Part shown: one piece after another, positions 7,850 to 17,397 of the stretch
Layout of the letters: the number at the start of each line of letters is the position of its first letter
Numbering within the stretch: the first letter of the stretch is position 1
Source of the DNA: CAXWPM01 sp965206125
GTDB lineage: Bacteria > Acidobacteriota > Terriglobia > 20CM-2-55-15
Direction of reading: 5' to 3'
Assembly: GCA_965206125.1 (NCBI GenBank)
Contig: CBDBIN010000046.1
Location: 496,001-560,000, forward strand
Length of the DNA stretch: 64,000 bases
Translations under genes and position numbers: made by a program
The notes under the pieces: model-generated
What the model was told of the DNA's origin: nothing
What the model saw: the letters and a program-made list of their open reading frames with translations, nothing else
Databases searched by the model: none

Positions 7850-9079
7850 CTATTGACCGCGTGCCGCGGCCATCAGGGCTTCAATTTCTTCGATTTCCTT
7901 CGGAAAGTCCGACAGTATGCGGTAGCCATCCTCGGTAACAAGGACATCGTCTTCGATCCGGACACCGATGTTTTCCCGCGGGATGTAGATTCCCGGTTCA
8001 ACCGTCAGAACCATGTCCGGTTCCAGCTCCCTCCCGGTGCGGCCGACGTCGTGGACCTCGAGGCCGATATGGTGGCTCGTGCCGTGGATGAAGTACTCGC
8101 CGTAGCCCTTCGATTCGATATAGTCGCGCGCCGCCGCATGGATGCTCCCGAACGTTGCCCCGGGGCGAACCTCGGCCAGCGCCGCCTTCTGGGCCTCCAG
8201 GACCACCTGATAGATCTCGCGTTGCCGTTCGTCGAACCGTCCGCTAACCGGGTAGGTTCGCGTGATATCTGCGGTATAGCCGCTGTACTCTGCTCCGATG
8301 TCGACGACGACCAGGTCGCCGGACTGCATCTGACGGATGTTGCGGTCGTAGTGCAGGACCGCCGCGTTCGGGCCCGAACCGACGATGGACGGGAACCCCG
8401 GCCGCTCGGCCCCATTGCGTCGAAACTCGTACTCGATTATCGCCTCGGCTTCGTATTCCCAGGCGCCAGGTACGATCACACCGGCGGCGGCCGCGTGAGC
8501 GGCCATCGTGATGTCGACGGCCTTGTCGAGGAACCCGATCTCGGTGGCCGACTTGACCTGGCGCATCGCGGCAATAGTTGGCGCGACCTCTCGGTACCGT
8601 ACCCGGGGCGCGGCCGACTTCAATCGCTCGAGGTCCTCGGCGCGCGCGGTCAGGGCCCAGACCGTCCCTGCCTCCTCGGCCAGGCCTCGGAAACGGGACC
8701 CGAACGCCTCGACGGAGTCTACCGTCGAAAAACCTGTAGAGCGGGCCGCGTCGCTGCCCGGGCCGAGTCGGACCCCCGTCCAACGCTCCCGATCCGTATC
8801 CCGTGGGGGGAGGAACAGAAATTCGCCGGCATCGGGCCCCGAGCCGTAGAGCATCAAGATCGCGCCGGGTTGTTCGATACCGGTGAGGTAGTAGAAGTTG
8901 TCCTCCTGTTGGTATTCGACCAGATCCTCGATCGGTTCGGCGAACAGCACGATTACCCCGTCCAGTTCGGAGGCCAGCGATTGCCGCCGGGCTCGGTATT
9001 GTTCCAGAGGCTCGCGCTCCACGCTCGTGGCCACGGTGGAGACCAGCAGCAGGCAGATCACAATCGCTCTTTTCATCAA
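7850..9079 (-). CDS. pepP: Exported Xaa-Pro aminopeptidase (M24B family)
   Basis: This 409-residue metallopeptidase removes an N-terminal residue preceding proline. The catalytic pita-bread domain is complete, with the metal ligands in VVVDIGAEYSGYTADITRT (two Asp), HGTSHHIGLEVHDVG (His), VEPGIYIP (Glu) and GVRIEDDVLVTEDGY (Glu). The N-terminal creatinase-like domain precedes it. The first about 20 residues (MMKRAIVICLLLVSTVATSV) look like a signal peptide, so unlike E. coli PepP it is probably periplasmic. It sits between efp and a prenyltransferase gene on the same strand. The symbol is given by family; the export signal sets it apart from cytoplasmic PepP. Confidence 0.93.
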   Translation of the reverse strand: MMKRAIVICLLLVSTVATSVEREPLEQYRARRQSLASELDGVIVLFAEPIEDLVEYQQEDNFYYLTGIEQPGAILMLYGSGPDAGEFLFLPPRDTDRERWTGVRLGPGSDAARSTGFSTVDSVEAFGSRFRGLAEEAGTVWALTARAEDLERLKSAAPRVRYREVAPTIAAMRQVKSATEIGFLDKAVDITMAAHAAAAGVIVPGAWEYEAEAIIEYEFRRNGAERPGFPSIVGSGPNAAVLHYDRNIRQMQSGDLVVVDIGAEYSGYTADITRTYPVSGRFDERQREIYQVVLEAQKAALAEVRPGATFGSIHAAARDYIESKGYGEYFIHGTSHHIGLEVHDVGRTGRELEPDMVLTVEPGIYIPRENIGVRIEDDVLVTEDGYRILSDFPKEIEEIEALMAAARGQ

Positions 9080-9119
9080 GAAGCCTCCAGCAGCGTGTGG
9101 TTCCCAAACAAGCTGCTAG

Positions 9120-9971
9120 CTAGGTAAGGACGTCGGCCGCGAACGCTGCCAGAAGCACCAGGCTCACATACCCGTTCAGGTTGAAGAACGCGACATCGAC
9201 GCGGGTCAGGTCGTCCGGCCCGACGATACGGTGTTCCCAGTACAGGATTGCCGCGACCGCCGCGATCCCCGCATAGGCGAGGGGGCCTGATTGGCTCAAC
9301 CAGGCCGTCCAGATCAGCAACCCAACCGTCCCGACGTGGAGAGCCGACGAAACCTTGAGGGCCCGGGCGGTGCCCCAACGCGAAGGCATCGAAAACAGCC
9401 GGGCACGGCGGTCGAAATCCACATCCTGACAGGCATAGATGATATCGAATCCGGCGATCCAGAGCATCACGGCAGATCCAAGCAGGATCGGCGGTATCGC
9501 AAACTCTCCGCTGACTGCCAGCCACGCACCCAGCGGGGACAGACCGATCGCGAAACCCAGAACAATGTGACTCAGCGAGGTGAACCGTTTCGTGTAGGAA
9601 TACAGGAATAGAATCGCCAGAGTCGGAACTGACAGGTACAGGCAGAGTCGGTTCAACATACCCGCGGACAATATGAACAGCGCGGACATCGTCAAGGTGA
9701 ACCCGACCGCGAAGCCACGTGAGAGCGCCCCGGAAGGAAGCGCCCGGTCCCTGGTCCGAGGATTGGTCCGGTCGTAACCGACGTCAGCGATTCGGTTAAA
9801 TGCCATCGCCGCGCTCCGTGCGCCGACCATCGCCAGAAGTACCCAGGCGAGTTCTCCTCGGCCGGGCAGGCCGTCTTCGGCCAACAGGACCGCGATCAGG
9901 GCGAACGGAACCGCAAACACCGTGTGCTCGAACCGGATCATTCTGAGCGTGATCTTGAGCTTACGCCACAT
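9120..9971 (-). CDS. mqnP: UbiA-family prenyltransferase, probably MqnP (menaquinone synthesis)
   Basis: The 283-residue integral membrane protein has about eight hydrophobic segments and the two Asp-rich motifs of UbiA prenyltransferases: NRIADVGYDRTNPRTRDRAL in the first half and DIIYACQDVDFDRRARLFS in the second. The N-terminal FEHTVFAVPFALIAVLLA and the overall length match the UbiA subgroup assigned to the futalosine menaquinone pathway (MqnP) more than 4-hydroxybenzoate octaprenyltransferase. It would attach a polyprenyl chain to the aromatic ring of a quinone precursor. No other mqn or ubi gene is in the window, so the exact substrate is inferred. The family call is firm; the symbol is less so. 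Confidence 0.85.
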   Translation of the reverse strand: MWRKLKITLRMIRFEHTVFAVPFALIAVLLAEDGLPGRGELAWVLLAMVGARSAAMAFNRIADVGYDRTNPRTRDRALPSGALSRGFAVGFTLTMSALFILSAGMLNRLCLYLSVPTLAILFLYSYTKRFTSLSHIVLGFAIGLSPLGAWLAVSGEFAIPPILLGSAVMLWIAGFDIIYACQDVDFDRRARLFSMPSRWGTARALKVSSALHVGTVGLLIWTAWLSQSGPLAYAGIAAVAAILYWEHRIVGPDDLTRVDVAFFNLNGYVSLVLLAAFAADVLT

Positions 9972-10012
9972 CCACTATACTTGTGCCTCTGTAACCTGCA
10001 TCTACCTATATA

Positions 10013-10774
10013 TTGTTCCGAAACGTGACTGAAGACCAAATCAAGCGGCTTCTGGAAGACTACCGGAACGGATCAATTTCCTCCGGTGATGCGATAGCGC
10101 GTCTGCGCGCGCTTCCGTTCGAAGACCTCGGGTTTGCCAATGTCGATCATCATCGTGTTCTGCGCCAGGGTTTCCCGGAGGTGGTGTTCGGGGCCGGCAA
10201 GACCGATGACGAACTGGTGGAGATCCTGCGGGCGATGGATGCCGGGGACCACAATATCCTCGTAACGCGCTCGGGGCGCCCCGCGTTCGACCGTGTTTCC
10301 GAGTTCATTCCGGAAGCCCGGTTCCACCAACGCTCCGGAGCGATATCGGTGATCAAGGACCGGGAGATCAGAGGCAAAGGCACCGTCATGGTGATCTCGG
10401 CCGGTACGTCGGACCTTCCCGTCGTCGAGGAGGCTGCGGTGACGCTCGAAGTCATGGGCAACGACACCGATGTTCTCTGCGACGTGGGTGTTGCCGGGTT
10501 GCACCGACTGCTGGACCGCCGGGAGCGGCTCGAAAGTGCCCGCGTCGTCATTGTCGTGGCTGGCATGGAAGGTGCCCTGCCGAGCGTCGTCGGAGGATTG
10601 CTCTCGGTTCCCGTGATTGCGGTCCCGACCAGCGTCGGTTACGGCGCGAGCTTCGGTGGCGTCGCCGCTCTTCTGGGAATGCTCAACTCCTGTGCGTCGA
10701 ACGTTACGGTCGTCAACATCGACAACGGCTACGGCGCCGGCGTGGTCGCGAGCCTGATCAACCGCCTGTCATGA
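10013..10774 (+). CDS. larB: Nickel-pincer cofactor biosynthesis protein LarB (PurE-like)
   Basis: The 253-residue protein matches LarB. A short N-terminal helical region (LLEDYRNGSISSGDAIARL) is followed by a PurE-like domain with VMVISAGTSDLPVVEEA and PVIAVPTSVGYGASFGG. LarB carboxylates and hydrolyses nicotinic acid adenine dinucleotide in the first step of nickel-pincer nucleotide synthesis, the cofactor of lactate racemase and related enzymes. The start is TTG at 10013, or possibly GTG at 10025; neither has a strong ribosome site. larC, larE and a LarA-type target enzyme are not adjacent. The stop overlaps the mutS2 start by four bases (ATGA), so the two genes are coupled. Confidence 0.93.
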   Translation: MFRNVTEDQIKRLLEDYRNGSISSGDAIARLRALPFEDLGFANVDHHRVLRQGFPEVVFGAGKTDDELVEILRAMDAGDHNILVTRSGRPAFDRVSEFIPEARFHQRSGAISVIKDREIRGKGTVMVISAGTSDLPVVEEAAVTLEVMGNDTDVLCDVGVAGLHRLLDRRERLESARVVIVVAGMEGALPSVVGGLLSVPVIAVPTSVGYGASFGGVAALLGMLNSCASNVTVVNIDNGYGAGVVASLINRLS

Positions 10775-13119
10775 ACTTCTCCCTCGAAGCACTCGAGTAC
10801 GGCCGGTTGAAAGAACTCGTCGGCCGTTACGTAACCAATGCCGCTGGGAGGGAACTGCTCGAGGGCTTGCGGCCTTCGACCGACCGCGCCTTGCTCGAAG
10901 AGATGCACGCACTCAACGGAGAGGCAATGGGATACCTCCGTGAGAGTCGCGTGCCGTTTCCCGATGTCGCTCTGCTGCCTGCCGTGCTCGAACGGCTGAG
11001 TTTCGGCGGCGCGACGCTGGACCTGTCCGAAGTCGAAGCGATCCAGGATTTCCTGTCCGAGATCGAAACTCTAAGGTCCCGGTGGAAGGGGTCCGAGGCC
11101 GAAGACTACCCCCGGCTGGCTGCCGCGTCCCACCGACTGCCGGACATGCGGCCGCTGGCCGCGTTGCTTGGCAGGGCCGTTCGGGGCGGCGAAATCAACG
11201 AAGACTACAGCCCCGAACTCAAGCGTCTTCGGACCGAGGGCGAGCGGGCCCGGGTCCGCCTGGGCCGCAAACTGGAGTCCATCATCAAGAGCCCGGACGT
11301 GTCCGACCAGTTGCAGGACCGACTGGTCACGATCCGAAACGGTCGGTACGTGATTCCGGTACGTGCCGAACAGCGGCGCAGCTTGCCAGGCATCGTTCAT
11401 GGCAGCTCTTCGAGCGGCGCCACAGTCTTCATGGAACCGCTGGAGACTCTCGAGATGAACAACGACCTCGTCAGGATCCAGGAGGCGGAGCAGCGCGAAG
11501 TTCAGCGAATTCTCGGGGAGTTGACGGACCGTATCCAGGAATCTATCGACGATCTCGGCGCGGCATCGGAGACACGCGCTGAACTGGAGGTGCTCTTCGC
11601 ACGGGCACACTTCGGGCGCCGGTTCGACTGCACCACGCCGCGCTTTTCGGAGGGCTCTCTGCACGTCGTCGACGCGCGCCATCCTCTGCTCGAAGACCGT
11701 CTTCGATCGCTCAAAGAAACGATCGTTCCTCTGAGCCTCGATCTGGACGCCGGTGACCGGATTCTCGTCATCAGCGGCCCGAACGCGGGTGGAAAGACGG
11801 TCGTACTGAAGACACTCGGACTCATCCAACTGATCGCGCAATCGGGAATTCCTGTGCCGGCTGCTGCGGCGACGCTGCCGGTCCGGGATCGTGTCCTGGC
11901 CGACATCGGGGATCAGCAGTCGATCACCAATCAGCTCAGCACGTTTTCCGCTCACGTTCTTGCGATCGGAGGGATGATCGAGTCGGCATCGAACGACACC
12001 ATGATCCTGCTGGATGAAATCGGAAGCAGCACCGAGCCGGCGGAAGGAGCCGCTCTCGCTACAGCCGTACTGGAGCATTTTCGCGCTATCGGGGCATTCA
12101 CGATTGCGACGACACATTACAACCGCCTCAAGATGTATGCCGAGACGACCCCCGGTGTGCGCAACGCGGCTATGGAGTTCAACGAGGAGACGCTCGATCC
12201 GACGTATCGCTTTATCGATGGCCTGGCGGGCCAGTCCAGTGGCCTCAAGATCGCTGAACGGTTCCGGCTTCCCGCGGATCTGCTGGCCGCGGCCCGGGAG
12301 GCGCTCGACGGTTCAGAGCTGGCGGCGGCTCGTTACGTCGAAGACTTGAAGGCGCGGATCGAACAGCTCGAACGCGAAAAACGAAAGCTGGAGGCCGAAA
12401 GGCAGAGCTTCGAAGAGTGGAAGGAAAGGTCGGGCCGACGCGTCGAGCAGGAACGCGAAAAGGAAATCGACCGCGTCGAAAAACGGCTTGACGCCATCAT
12501 CGCCGAGATCCGCGAGCGGGCGGCCGAGGAACTGGCTTCGGCGAGCAAGGAAACGGTACGACGCTTCGAGCGCAAGCTCGAGCGCGCGCGTGCCGAGGCT
12601 GTTCGGCAAGTCCGTCGCGAACGCCCGGATCCGGAGCCCTCGGCCGTTGCCGCCGGGGCTTCCTCTTTAGCCGGACCGCCGTTGGTTGGAGCCCGGGTAA
12701 GGGTGCGGTCGCTCGGGGTCGAGGGAACGGTCGTCGAAGTGGCCTCCGGCCACATCGAGGTCGCAGTCGGCAGCATGAAAGTCAGACGCCCGCCCGCGGA
12801 TCTTGACGTGTTGTCCGCGCCCGACATTGCGCTACCCAAGGGTGTCCGCTTCGACTTCTCCGCGAAAGAGGCTACATCGCACGAGATCAATGTCATTGGC
12901 TGTTCTGCCGACGAAGCGGTGGAGATGATCGACAAGTTTCTGGATGACGCATTTCTTGCGCATCTGCCTTCGATCCGGATCGTCCATGGTTTTGGAAAAG
13001 GCGTGCTGCGCAAGGCGATCGGCGATTTCCTCGGGATCCACCCCCAGGTAGCGCGGTTTGGAACCGCACCGCAGAACCAGGGCGGAGGCGGGGCCACGAT
13101 CGCCACTTTGAGGGAATGA
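10771..13119 (+). CDS. mutS2: Endonuclease MutS2
   Basis: The 782-residue protein is full-length MutS2. It lacks the mismatch-recognition N-terminal domains of MutS and starts directly with the core clamp region. The ABC-type ATPase domain has the P-loop GPNAGGKT at residues 336-343, and further on the Walker B region ILLDEIGSSTEP and THYN. A long charged coiled coil follows at about 515-620. The C-terminal Smr nuclease domain begins near residue 704 and contains HGFGKG at 739-744. The usual LDLRG motif is altered to INVIGC. MutS2 acts on recombination intermediates or on collided ribosomes, depending on species. It is coupled to larB by a 4-bp overlap. Confidence 0.96.
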   Translation: MNFSLEALEYGRLKELVGRYVTNAAGRELLEGLRPSTDRALLEEMHALNGEAMGYLRESRVPFPDVALLPAVLERLSFGGATLDLSEVEAIQDFLSEIETLRSRWKGSEAEDYPRLAAASHRLPDMRPLAALLGRAVRGGEINEDYSPELKRLRTEGERARVRLGRKLESIIKSPDVSDQLQDRLVTIRNGRYVIPVRAEQRRSLPGIVHGSSSSGATVFMEPLETLEMNNDLVRIQEAEQREVQRILGELTDRIQESIDDLGAASETRAELEVLFARAHFGRRFDCTTPRFSEGSLHVVDARHPLLEDRLRSLKETIVPLSLDLDAGDRILVISGPNAGGKTVVLKTLGLIQLIAQSGIPVPAAAATLPVRDRVLADIGDQQSITNQLSTFSAHVLAIGGMIESASNDTMILLDEIGSSTEPAEGAALATAVLEHFRAIGAFTIATTHYNRLKMYAETTPGVRNAAMEFNEETLDPTYRFIDGLAGQSSGLKIAERFRLPADLLAAAREALDGSELAAARYVEDLKARIEQLEREKRKLEAERQSFEEWKERSGRRVEQEREKEIDRVEKRLDAIIAEIRERAAEELASASKETVRRFERKLERARAEAVRQVRRERPDPEPSAVAAGASSLAGPPLVGARVRVRSLGVEGTVVEVASGHIEVAVGSMKVRRPPADLDVLSAPDIALPKGVRFDFSAKEATSHEINVIGCSADEAVEMIDKFLDDAFLAHLPSIRIVHGFGKGVLRKAIGDFLGIHPQVARFGTAPQNQGGGGATIATLRE

Positions 13120-13130
13120 CAGAGAAAAGA

Positions 13131-13332
13131 TTCACCGCAAAGGCGCGAAGGCGCAAAGACCGAGAGGTGGAGAGCTGTTCCGACCCGGAGGCACTGAGAT
13201 CTGATCGAGGTACGGAGAACGAAGTCTGACGGTCCTTTTGCCTGCTTGTTGACTGTGGCCATGTGATTCGAGACTTCTTCTTACAGATCTTCCTAAGCGT
13301 CTGCTTTGCGTCTTTGCGCCTTTGCGGTGAAT
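13131..13332. repeat. Inverted pair of a short GC-box repeat in the mutS2-dnaG gap
   Basis: The 360-bp gap between mutS2 and dnaG contains TTCACCGCAAAGGCGCGAAG at 13131 and, inverted at 13304-13332, a near-identical arm (complement ATTCACCGCAAAGGCGCAAA). The arms are about 30 bp and separated by about 140 bp. The sequence between them is not obviously coding, and the open frames crossing it are translations of the repeat. It looks like a small non-coding palindromic element. No second copy is seen in this window. The remaining 13333-13479 shows no gene and should hold the dnaG promoter. Confidence 0.7.
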
Positions 13333-13479
13333 GAATGGCTGTATCAGTTTTGTTGTCGTGTGAAGGGGTCCTGCTTTGTCCTTGCAAAGAGCCAAAATTA
13401 GCGCTATCCATTGCCAGCTCTCGGACGATAGTGTGGGTAGTCTGATTTCGTTTCAGCTTGAGGCGCCCTTCCGTTTCGA

Positions 13480-15192
13480 ATGAGAAATCTTGCCGAAACC
13501 GTACGCTTTTCCGCCGATATCGTGCGTGTCATCTCCGACTACGTCACGCTGAAAGCCAGCGGCACGAGCCTCAAGGGCCTCTGCCCGTTCCATTCCGAGA
13601 AGACCCCATCGTTTTCGGTGCACCGCGAGAGACAGATCTTCCATTGCTTCGGCTGCCAGGAGAGCGGAGACGTCTTCGCTTTCGTGATGAAGATCGAGGG
13701 CGTCGGTTTCCCCGAGTCGATCCGGATCGTTGCTGAGAAATGCGGCATTCCCATGCCGAAGTTCTCCCCCGGCGATGACAAGGCAGGAGCGGAGCGTCTG
13801 GCGCTCATCGAAATGTACGAGCGGGCGTCGGCGTACTTTCGAAAGCGGCTGGGTTCGAGCGAGGCGGCGCCGGCGCGGAAGATTCTCGAAGACCGCCAGA
13901 TTCGGCCCGAGTTCGTCGAGCGGTTCGGCGTGGGCTATGCGCCGCCGGGAGGGCTCGGAAAGGTCGTAAAGGCAGGAAAAGATCCGGTGCGAACCGGATT
14001 GTTCCTCAAGAACGACCGCGGTGAGGTCTGCGACCGCTTCAGGCGGCGGCTGATGTTCCCGATCGCGAACGAGCGCGGTAAGGTGATCGCCTTCGGGGGC
14101 AGGATCATCGGTGAAGGTCAGCCCAAGTATCTGAACTCCCCCGAGTCGCCGCTCTATTCGAAGTCGTTCGTGCTCTATGGACTGCACCTGGCGCGGCAGG
14201 CTGCGCGCAAGGCCGGCCGCATGGTCGTCGTGGAGGGCTATTTCGACGTCCTGAGCCTCCACCAGAACGGTGTGGAGAACGTTGTGGCCTCGTGCGGCAC
14301 GAGTCTTACGCCGCAGCAGGTATCGGTGCTGGCGCGCCATGTCCGTGAGATCGTCATCAACTACGACCCGGACGCCGCGGGCCAGAAAGCTGCCAAAAGG
14401 TCCATCGAACTGTTGCTCGAGCAGGGACTGACAGTGCGAATCCTTCGTCTGCCCGGCGGTCTCGATCCAGACGATTTCGTGCGGAAGGAGGGAGGAGAGG
14501 CGTACCGACGCCTTCTCGAACGAGCGCCGTACTTCTGGGAACACCTGGTCCGGGATGCCCTCGGTCGCGACGATTGGTCACAGCCGGAGGTCAAGTCCCA
14601 GGTGCTGGCCGAGATCGTCCGCTACGTTCGGCACATCGCCGACCGGATCGTTCAACTGGAGATCTTGCGCTCTGTCGCCGAGACGTTCCGCCTTCCCTTG
14701 GACATCGTGATGGAAGGCCTCAAGACAAGAGGCGAAACCCGGGCGGCCACCAGGGGGCAGAACCTTTCCAGGCACCGCCTGACTCTGGCCGAAAAGCAGA
14801 TCATTCAGGCGGTGCTGCAGGATTCCGGGATTGCGGCTTCGCTCCAGCAGTTCATGGCCAGCGATTTTCTGTCGGAGATCCGATCGGGCCCGGTGATCCG
14901 GAAGCTGATCGGTGATCCGGAAACGGGCATCGAGAGCGCCCTGGAAGGTCTGGACGACTCGGCACTTGCCGGCGAGGTCCGTGCGGCGGCGATGGAACCT
15001 TTCGGCAGGATCCGGCCTGAGGTTGCGATCGTATCGATGGGCCAGTTGTACCAGGATCACCTGACCAGGAAGGAAAAGGAGATCCGGGAACAATTGAAGA
15101 CATTCGGCCCAGGCGCGGCGCCGGCAGATCTGGTCCGCCGGCAGATGGAAATCGCGTCGGAAAAGTCCAGATTGAAGGCGATCAGGCCGTGA
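13480..15192 (+). CDS. dnaG: DNA primase
   Basis: The 570-residue primase synthesises RNA primers at the replication fork. The N-terminal zinc-binding domain has C35-x2-H38 and C56-x2-C59 (LCPFH..HCFGC). The catalytic core shows the RNA-polymerase region (RRRLMFPIANERGKVIAFGGR, PKYLNSPESPLYSK) and the Toprim fold with E252 (VVEGYFDVLS) and D296-P-D298 (NYDPDAAG). The C-terminal helicase-interaction region is present but weakly conserved, as usual. It is followed by rpoD on the same strand after a 259-bp gap, the classic macromolecular synthesis arrangement without rpsU. Confidence 0.97.
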   Translation: MRNLAETVRFSADIVRVISDYVTLKASGTSLKGLCPFHSEKTPSFSVHRERQIFHCFGCQESGDVFAFVMKIEGVGFPESIRIVAEKCGIPMPKFSPGDDKAGAERLALIEMYERASAYFRKRLGSSEAAPARKILEDRQIRPEFVERFGVGYAPPGGLGKVVKAGKDPVRTGLFLKNDRGEVCDRFRRRLMFPIANERGKVIAFGGRIIGEGQPKYLNSPESPLYSKSFVLYGLHLARQAARKAGRMVVVEGYFDVLSLHQNGVENVVASCGTSLTPQQVSVLARHVREIVINYDPDAAGQKAAKRSIELLLEQGLTVRILRLPGGLDPDDFVRKEGGEAYRRLLERAPYFWEHLVRDALGRDDWSQPEVKSQVLAEIVRYVRHIADRIVQLEILRSVAETFRLPLDIVMEGLKTRGETRAATRGQNLSRHRLTLAEKQIIQAVLQDSGIAASLQQFMASDFLSEIRSGPVIRKLIGDPETGIESALEGLDDSALAGEVRAAAMEPFGRIRPEVAIVSMGQLYQDHLTRKEKEIREQLKTFGPGAAPADLVRRQMEIASEKSRLKAIRP

Positions 15193-15451
15193 TCCGGATG
15201 CCCGCCATTCTCGGCGTGGGCCGGAAAACTTCGGCCGTGATCATTTTTCGCTTCCCAAAAAGGGGTTAAGCCCTTGAAAATGAAAGGTTCGTGCCTATCG
15301 TTGGGTTTGCCCGGGGCGACGTCGGTCAATGTGCTGCTCAGGATGCGAGGGGACCTTGGAAAGGCTGACGTTGAGAGCCACCCGTCTGCGCACTCCAATC
15401 ATGCCTCAGCGGATTAGTTCGAGATAGTTACTGCATATTTACTGGAGGACC

Positions 15452-17152
15452 ATGGGACTCGAAGAGAAATACGATGAAGTACAGAAGCTGATCGACATGG
15501 GCAAGGAGAAAGGGTACTTGCTCTATGACGAAGTCAGCGACTTGCTTCCTCCCGAGATCAGCGCCTCGGCCGAGGACCTGGACGATCTGTTCGTGGCGTT
15601 CGGCACTGCCGGCATCGAGGTCATCGAGAGCGACGACCAGACCTTTTCGCTGGACAAACTGCGAGAGAAGGCCAAAGAGAGGGCAGCCAACGACGAACCC
15701 GAGTTGGACCTCACGCCGGGTGCGCTCGAGAAAACCAACGATCCGGTTCGGATGTATCTCCGCGAGATGGGAACCGTTCCGCTGCTCACCCGCAATGGCG
15801 AAGTGGAGATCGCCAAACGGATCGAGAGGGGCCAACTGCGAGTGCTCAAGGTGCTGTCTCGTTCGCCGCTCGTCATTCGCGAGATCATGACCCTTGGCGA
15901 CCAGTTGAAGAAAGATCCCAGCCAGATCAAGGATCTCATCCGCTTTACCGACGACGACCTGACCGAGGAGAAAATCGAAGCCAAGCATGCCGAGACGATC
16001 GAAACGATCGTTCAGATGGGCAAAGGGTATCGCCGGATGAACACGCTCCGGACCAAGCTCGCTTCGATTCCCCGGACGCGCAAGCCGAAAGAACACAGGA
16101 AAGCCCGATGGAAACTCGGCCGCCATCGCGTCCAACTGTCCGAACTTGTCCGGTCGCTCCACTATGCGCCCATGAAGAAGATCGCCTTGATCATACTCGT
16201 CAGGGAAGCCGTCGGTACGATCCGGCCCTTGGAAAGGGAACTGGCGCGACTCCAGCGCAAGGCCGATCACACCAAGAAGGAGTACCGCAAGAACGTTCAG
16301 AAGGAGATTCGGACCGCCAAGCAGAGCATCAAGGCGTTCGAGGAGGAGCACAAGACGACGGCGCTTGAGGTCCGGCGGACCCTGCAGACGATCGTCCGTG
16401 GGCAGATCCAGGCAGAGAACGCGAAGCGGGAACTCGTCGAGGCGAACCTGCGGCTTGTCGTTTCGATCGCCAAGAAGTACACGAACCGCGGACTGCAGTT
16501 CCTCGACCTCATCCAGGAAGGCAACATCGGCCTCATGAAAGCGGTCGATAAGTTTGAGTACCGGCGCGGTTACAAGTTTTCGACCTACGCGACCTGGTGG
16601 ATCCGGCAGGCGATCACGCGGGCCATCGCGGACCAGGCGCGAACGATCCGGATTCCTGTCCACATGATCGAGACGATCAATAAGCTGATCCGGACGTCGC
16701 GAGCGCTCGTCCAGGAGTTGGGTCGGGAACCGAGGAGCGAAGAGATCGCCGAGCGGATGGACATCGCCGTCTCGAAAGTTCGGAAGGTGTTGAAGATCGC
16801 GCAGGAGCCGATTTCGTTGGAGACCCCGATCGGCGAAGAGGAGGATTCCCACCTTGGCGATTTCATCGAGGATCGCGGAGTCGTCTCGCCCTCCGACGCG
16901 GTGATCAACATCAACCTGAAGGAAATGACCGAGCAAGTGCTCAATACGCTGACCCCTCGTGAGGAACGCGTCATCAAGATGCGATTCGGTCTGGAGGACG
17001 GTACCGAGCACACGCTCGAAGAGGTGGGACAGAATTTTGCAGTCACCCGGGAGAGAATCCGGCAGATCGAAGCCAAGGCGCTACGCAAGTTGCGCCATCC
17101 GAGCCGAAGCCGCCGTCTACATGCCTTCCTGGACGGCACGACCCGGGACTAG
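15452..17152 (+). CDS. rpoD: Primary RNA polymerase sigma factor (RpoD)
   Basis: The 566-residue product is the housekeeping sigma70. Region 1.1 lies at about residues 1-80. Region 1.2 begins at NDPVRMYLREMGTVPLL (from residue 96). A charged non-conserved linker follows. Regions 2.1-2.4 start near residue 330 (ANLRLVVSIAKKYTNRGLQF, then FSTYATWWIRQAITRAI). Regions 4.1-4.2 begin near 500 (TPREERVIKMRFG, then VTRERIRQIEAKALRKLRHP). A good ribosome site (TGGAGGA) precedes the ATG. The 259-bp gap upstream has a weak candidate promoter, TTGAAA at 15274 and TATCGT at 15296. This gene probably recognises the TATAAT-type promoters noted elsewhere in the window. Confidence 0.98.
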   Translation: MGLEEKYDEVQKLIDMGKEKGYLLYDEVSDLLPPEISASAEDLDDLFVAFGTAGIEVIESDDQTFSLDKLREKAKERAANDEPELDLTPGALEKTNDPVRMYLREMGTVPLLTRNGEVEIAKRIERGQLRVLKVLSRSPLVIREIMTLGDQLKKDPSQIKDLIRFTDDDLTEEKIEAKHAETIETIVQMGKGYRRMNTLRTKLASIPRTRKPKEHRKARWKLGRHRVQLSELVRSLHYAPMKKIALIILVREAVGTIRPLERELARLQRKADHTKKEYRKNVQKEIRTAKQSIKAFEEEHKTTALEVRRTLQTIVRGQIQAENAKRELVEANLRLVVSIAKKYTNRGLQFLDLIQEGNIGLMKAVDKFEYRRGYKFSTYATWWIRQAITRAIADQARTIRIPVHMIETINKLIRTSRALVQELGREPRSEEIAERMDIAVSKVRKVLKIAQEPISLETPIGEEEDSHLGDFIEDRGVVSPSDAVININLKEMTEQVLNTLTPREERVIKMRFGLEDGTEHTLEEVGQNFAVTRERIRQIEAKALRKLRHPSRSRRLHAFLDGTTRD

Positions 17153-17184
17153 CCCGCATTCTCACGGGTTATCGTTCATGTTTG

Positions 17185-17258
17185 GGGCCCATAGCTCAGT
17201 TGGTTAGAGCTCCCGGCTCATAACCGGGCCGTCGTAGGTTCAAGTCCTACTGGGCCCA
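17185..17258 (+). tRNA. tRNA with CAU anticodon, probably tRNA-Ile2 (else elongator Met)
   Basis: A complete cloverleaf of 74 nt without an encoded CCA. The acceptor stem is GGGCCCA/TGGGCCC. The D arm is GCTC..GAGC. The anticodon stem CCCGG/CCGGG closes the loop CTCATAA, giving anticodon CAT at 17219-17221. The T arm is GTAGG-TTCAAGT-CCTAC. The CGGCTCATAACCG anticodon arm and GGGCC acceptor resemble bacterial minor isoleucine tRNAs whose C34 becomes lysidine. From sequence alone an elongator methionine identity cannot be excluded. An initiator is excluded because the first pair is G-C and the anticodon stem lacks three consecutive G-C pairs in initiator arrangement. Confidence 0.93.
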
Positions 17259-17397
17259 CTTCTAACGTCACATTTGCGCCCCTTCGGTGGGTGTCAATGG
17301 TGAGATTTCGAATCTCGAATTTCGAATCTCCAATAAGGTTGGTCGGTAGCCACTTGTGCACTGGCCGAGAGGCCCTGAGGAGTTGACGACTTTCTAT

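Noticed and set aside
15428..17011. Long minus-strand open frame (527 codons) opposite rpoD
   Set aside because: It is the mirror of a highly conserved gene in high-GC DNA; its translation has no family similarity and is rich in Arg, Leu and Asp from antisense codons. The same applies to the frames opposite dnaG (13453-14544), mutS2 (11071-12117) and the TPR gene (1976-2923).
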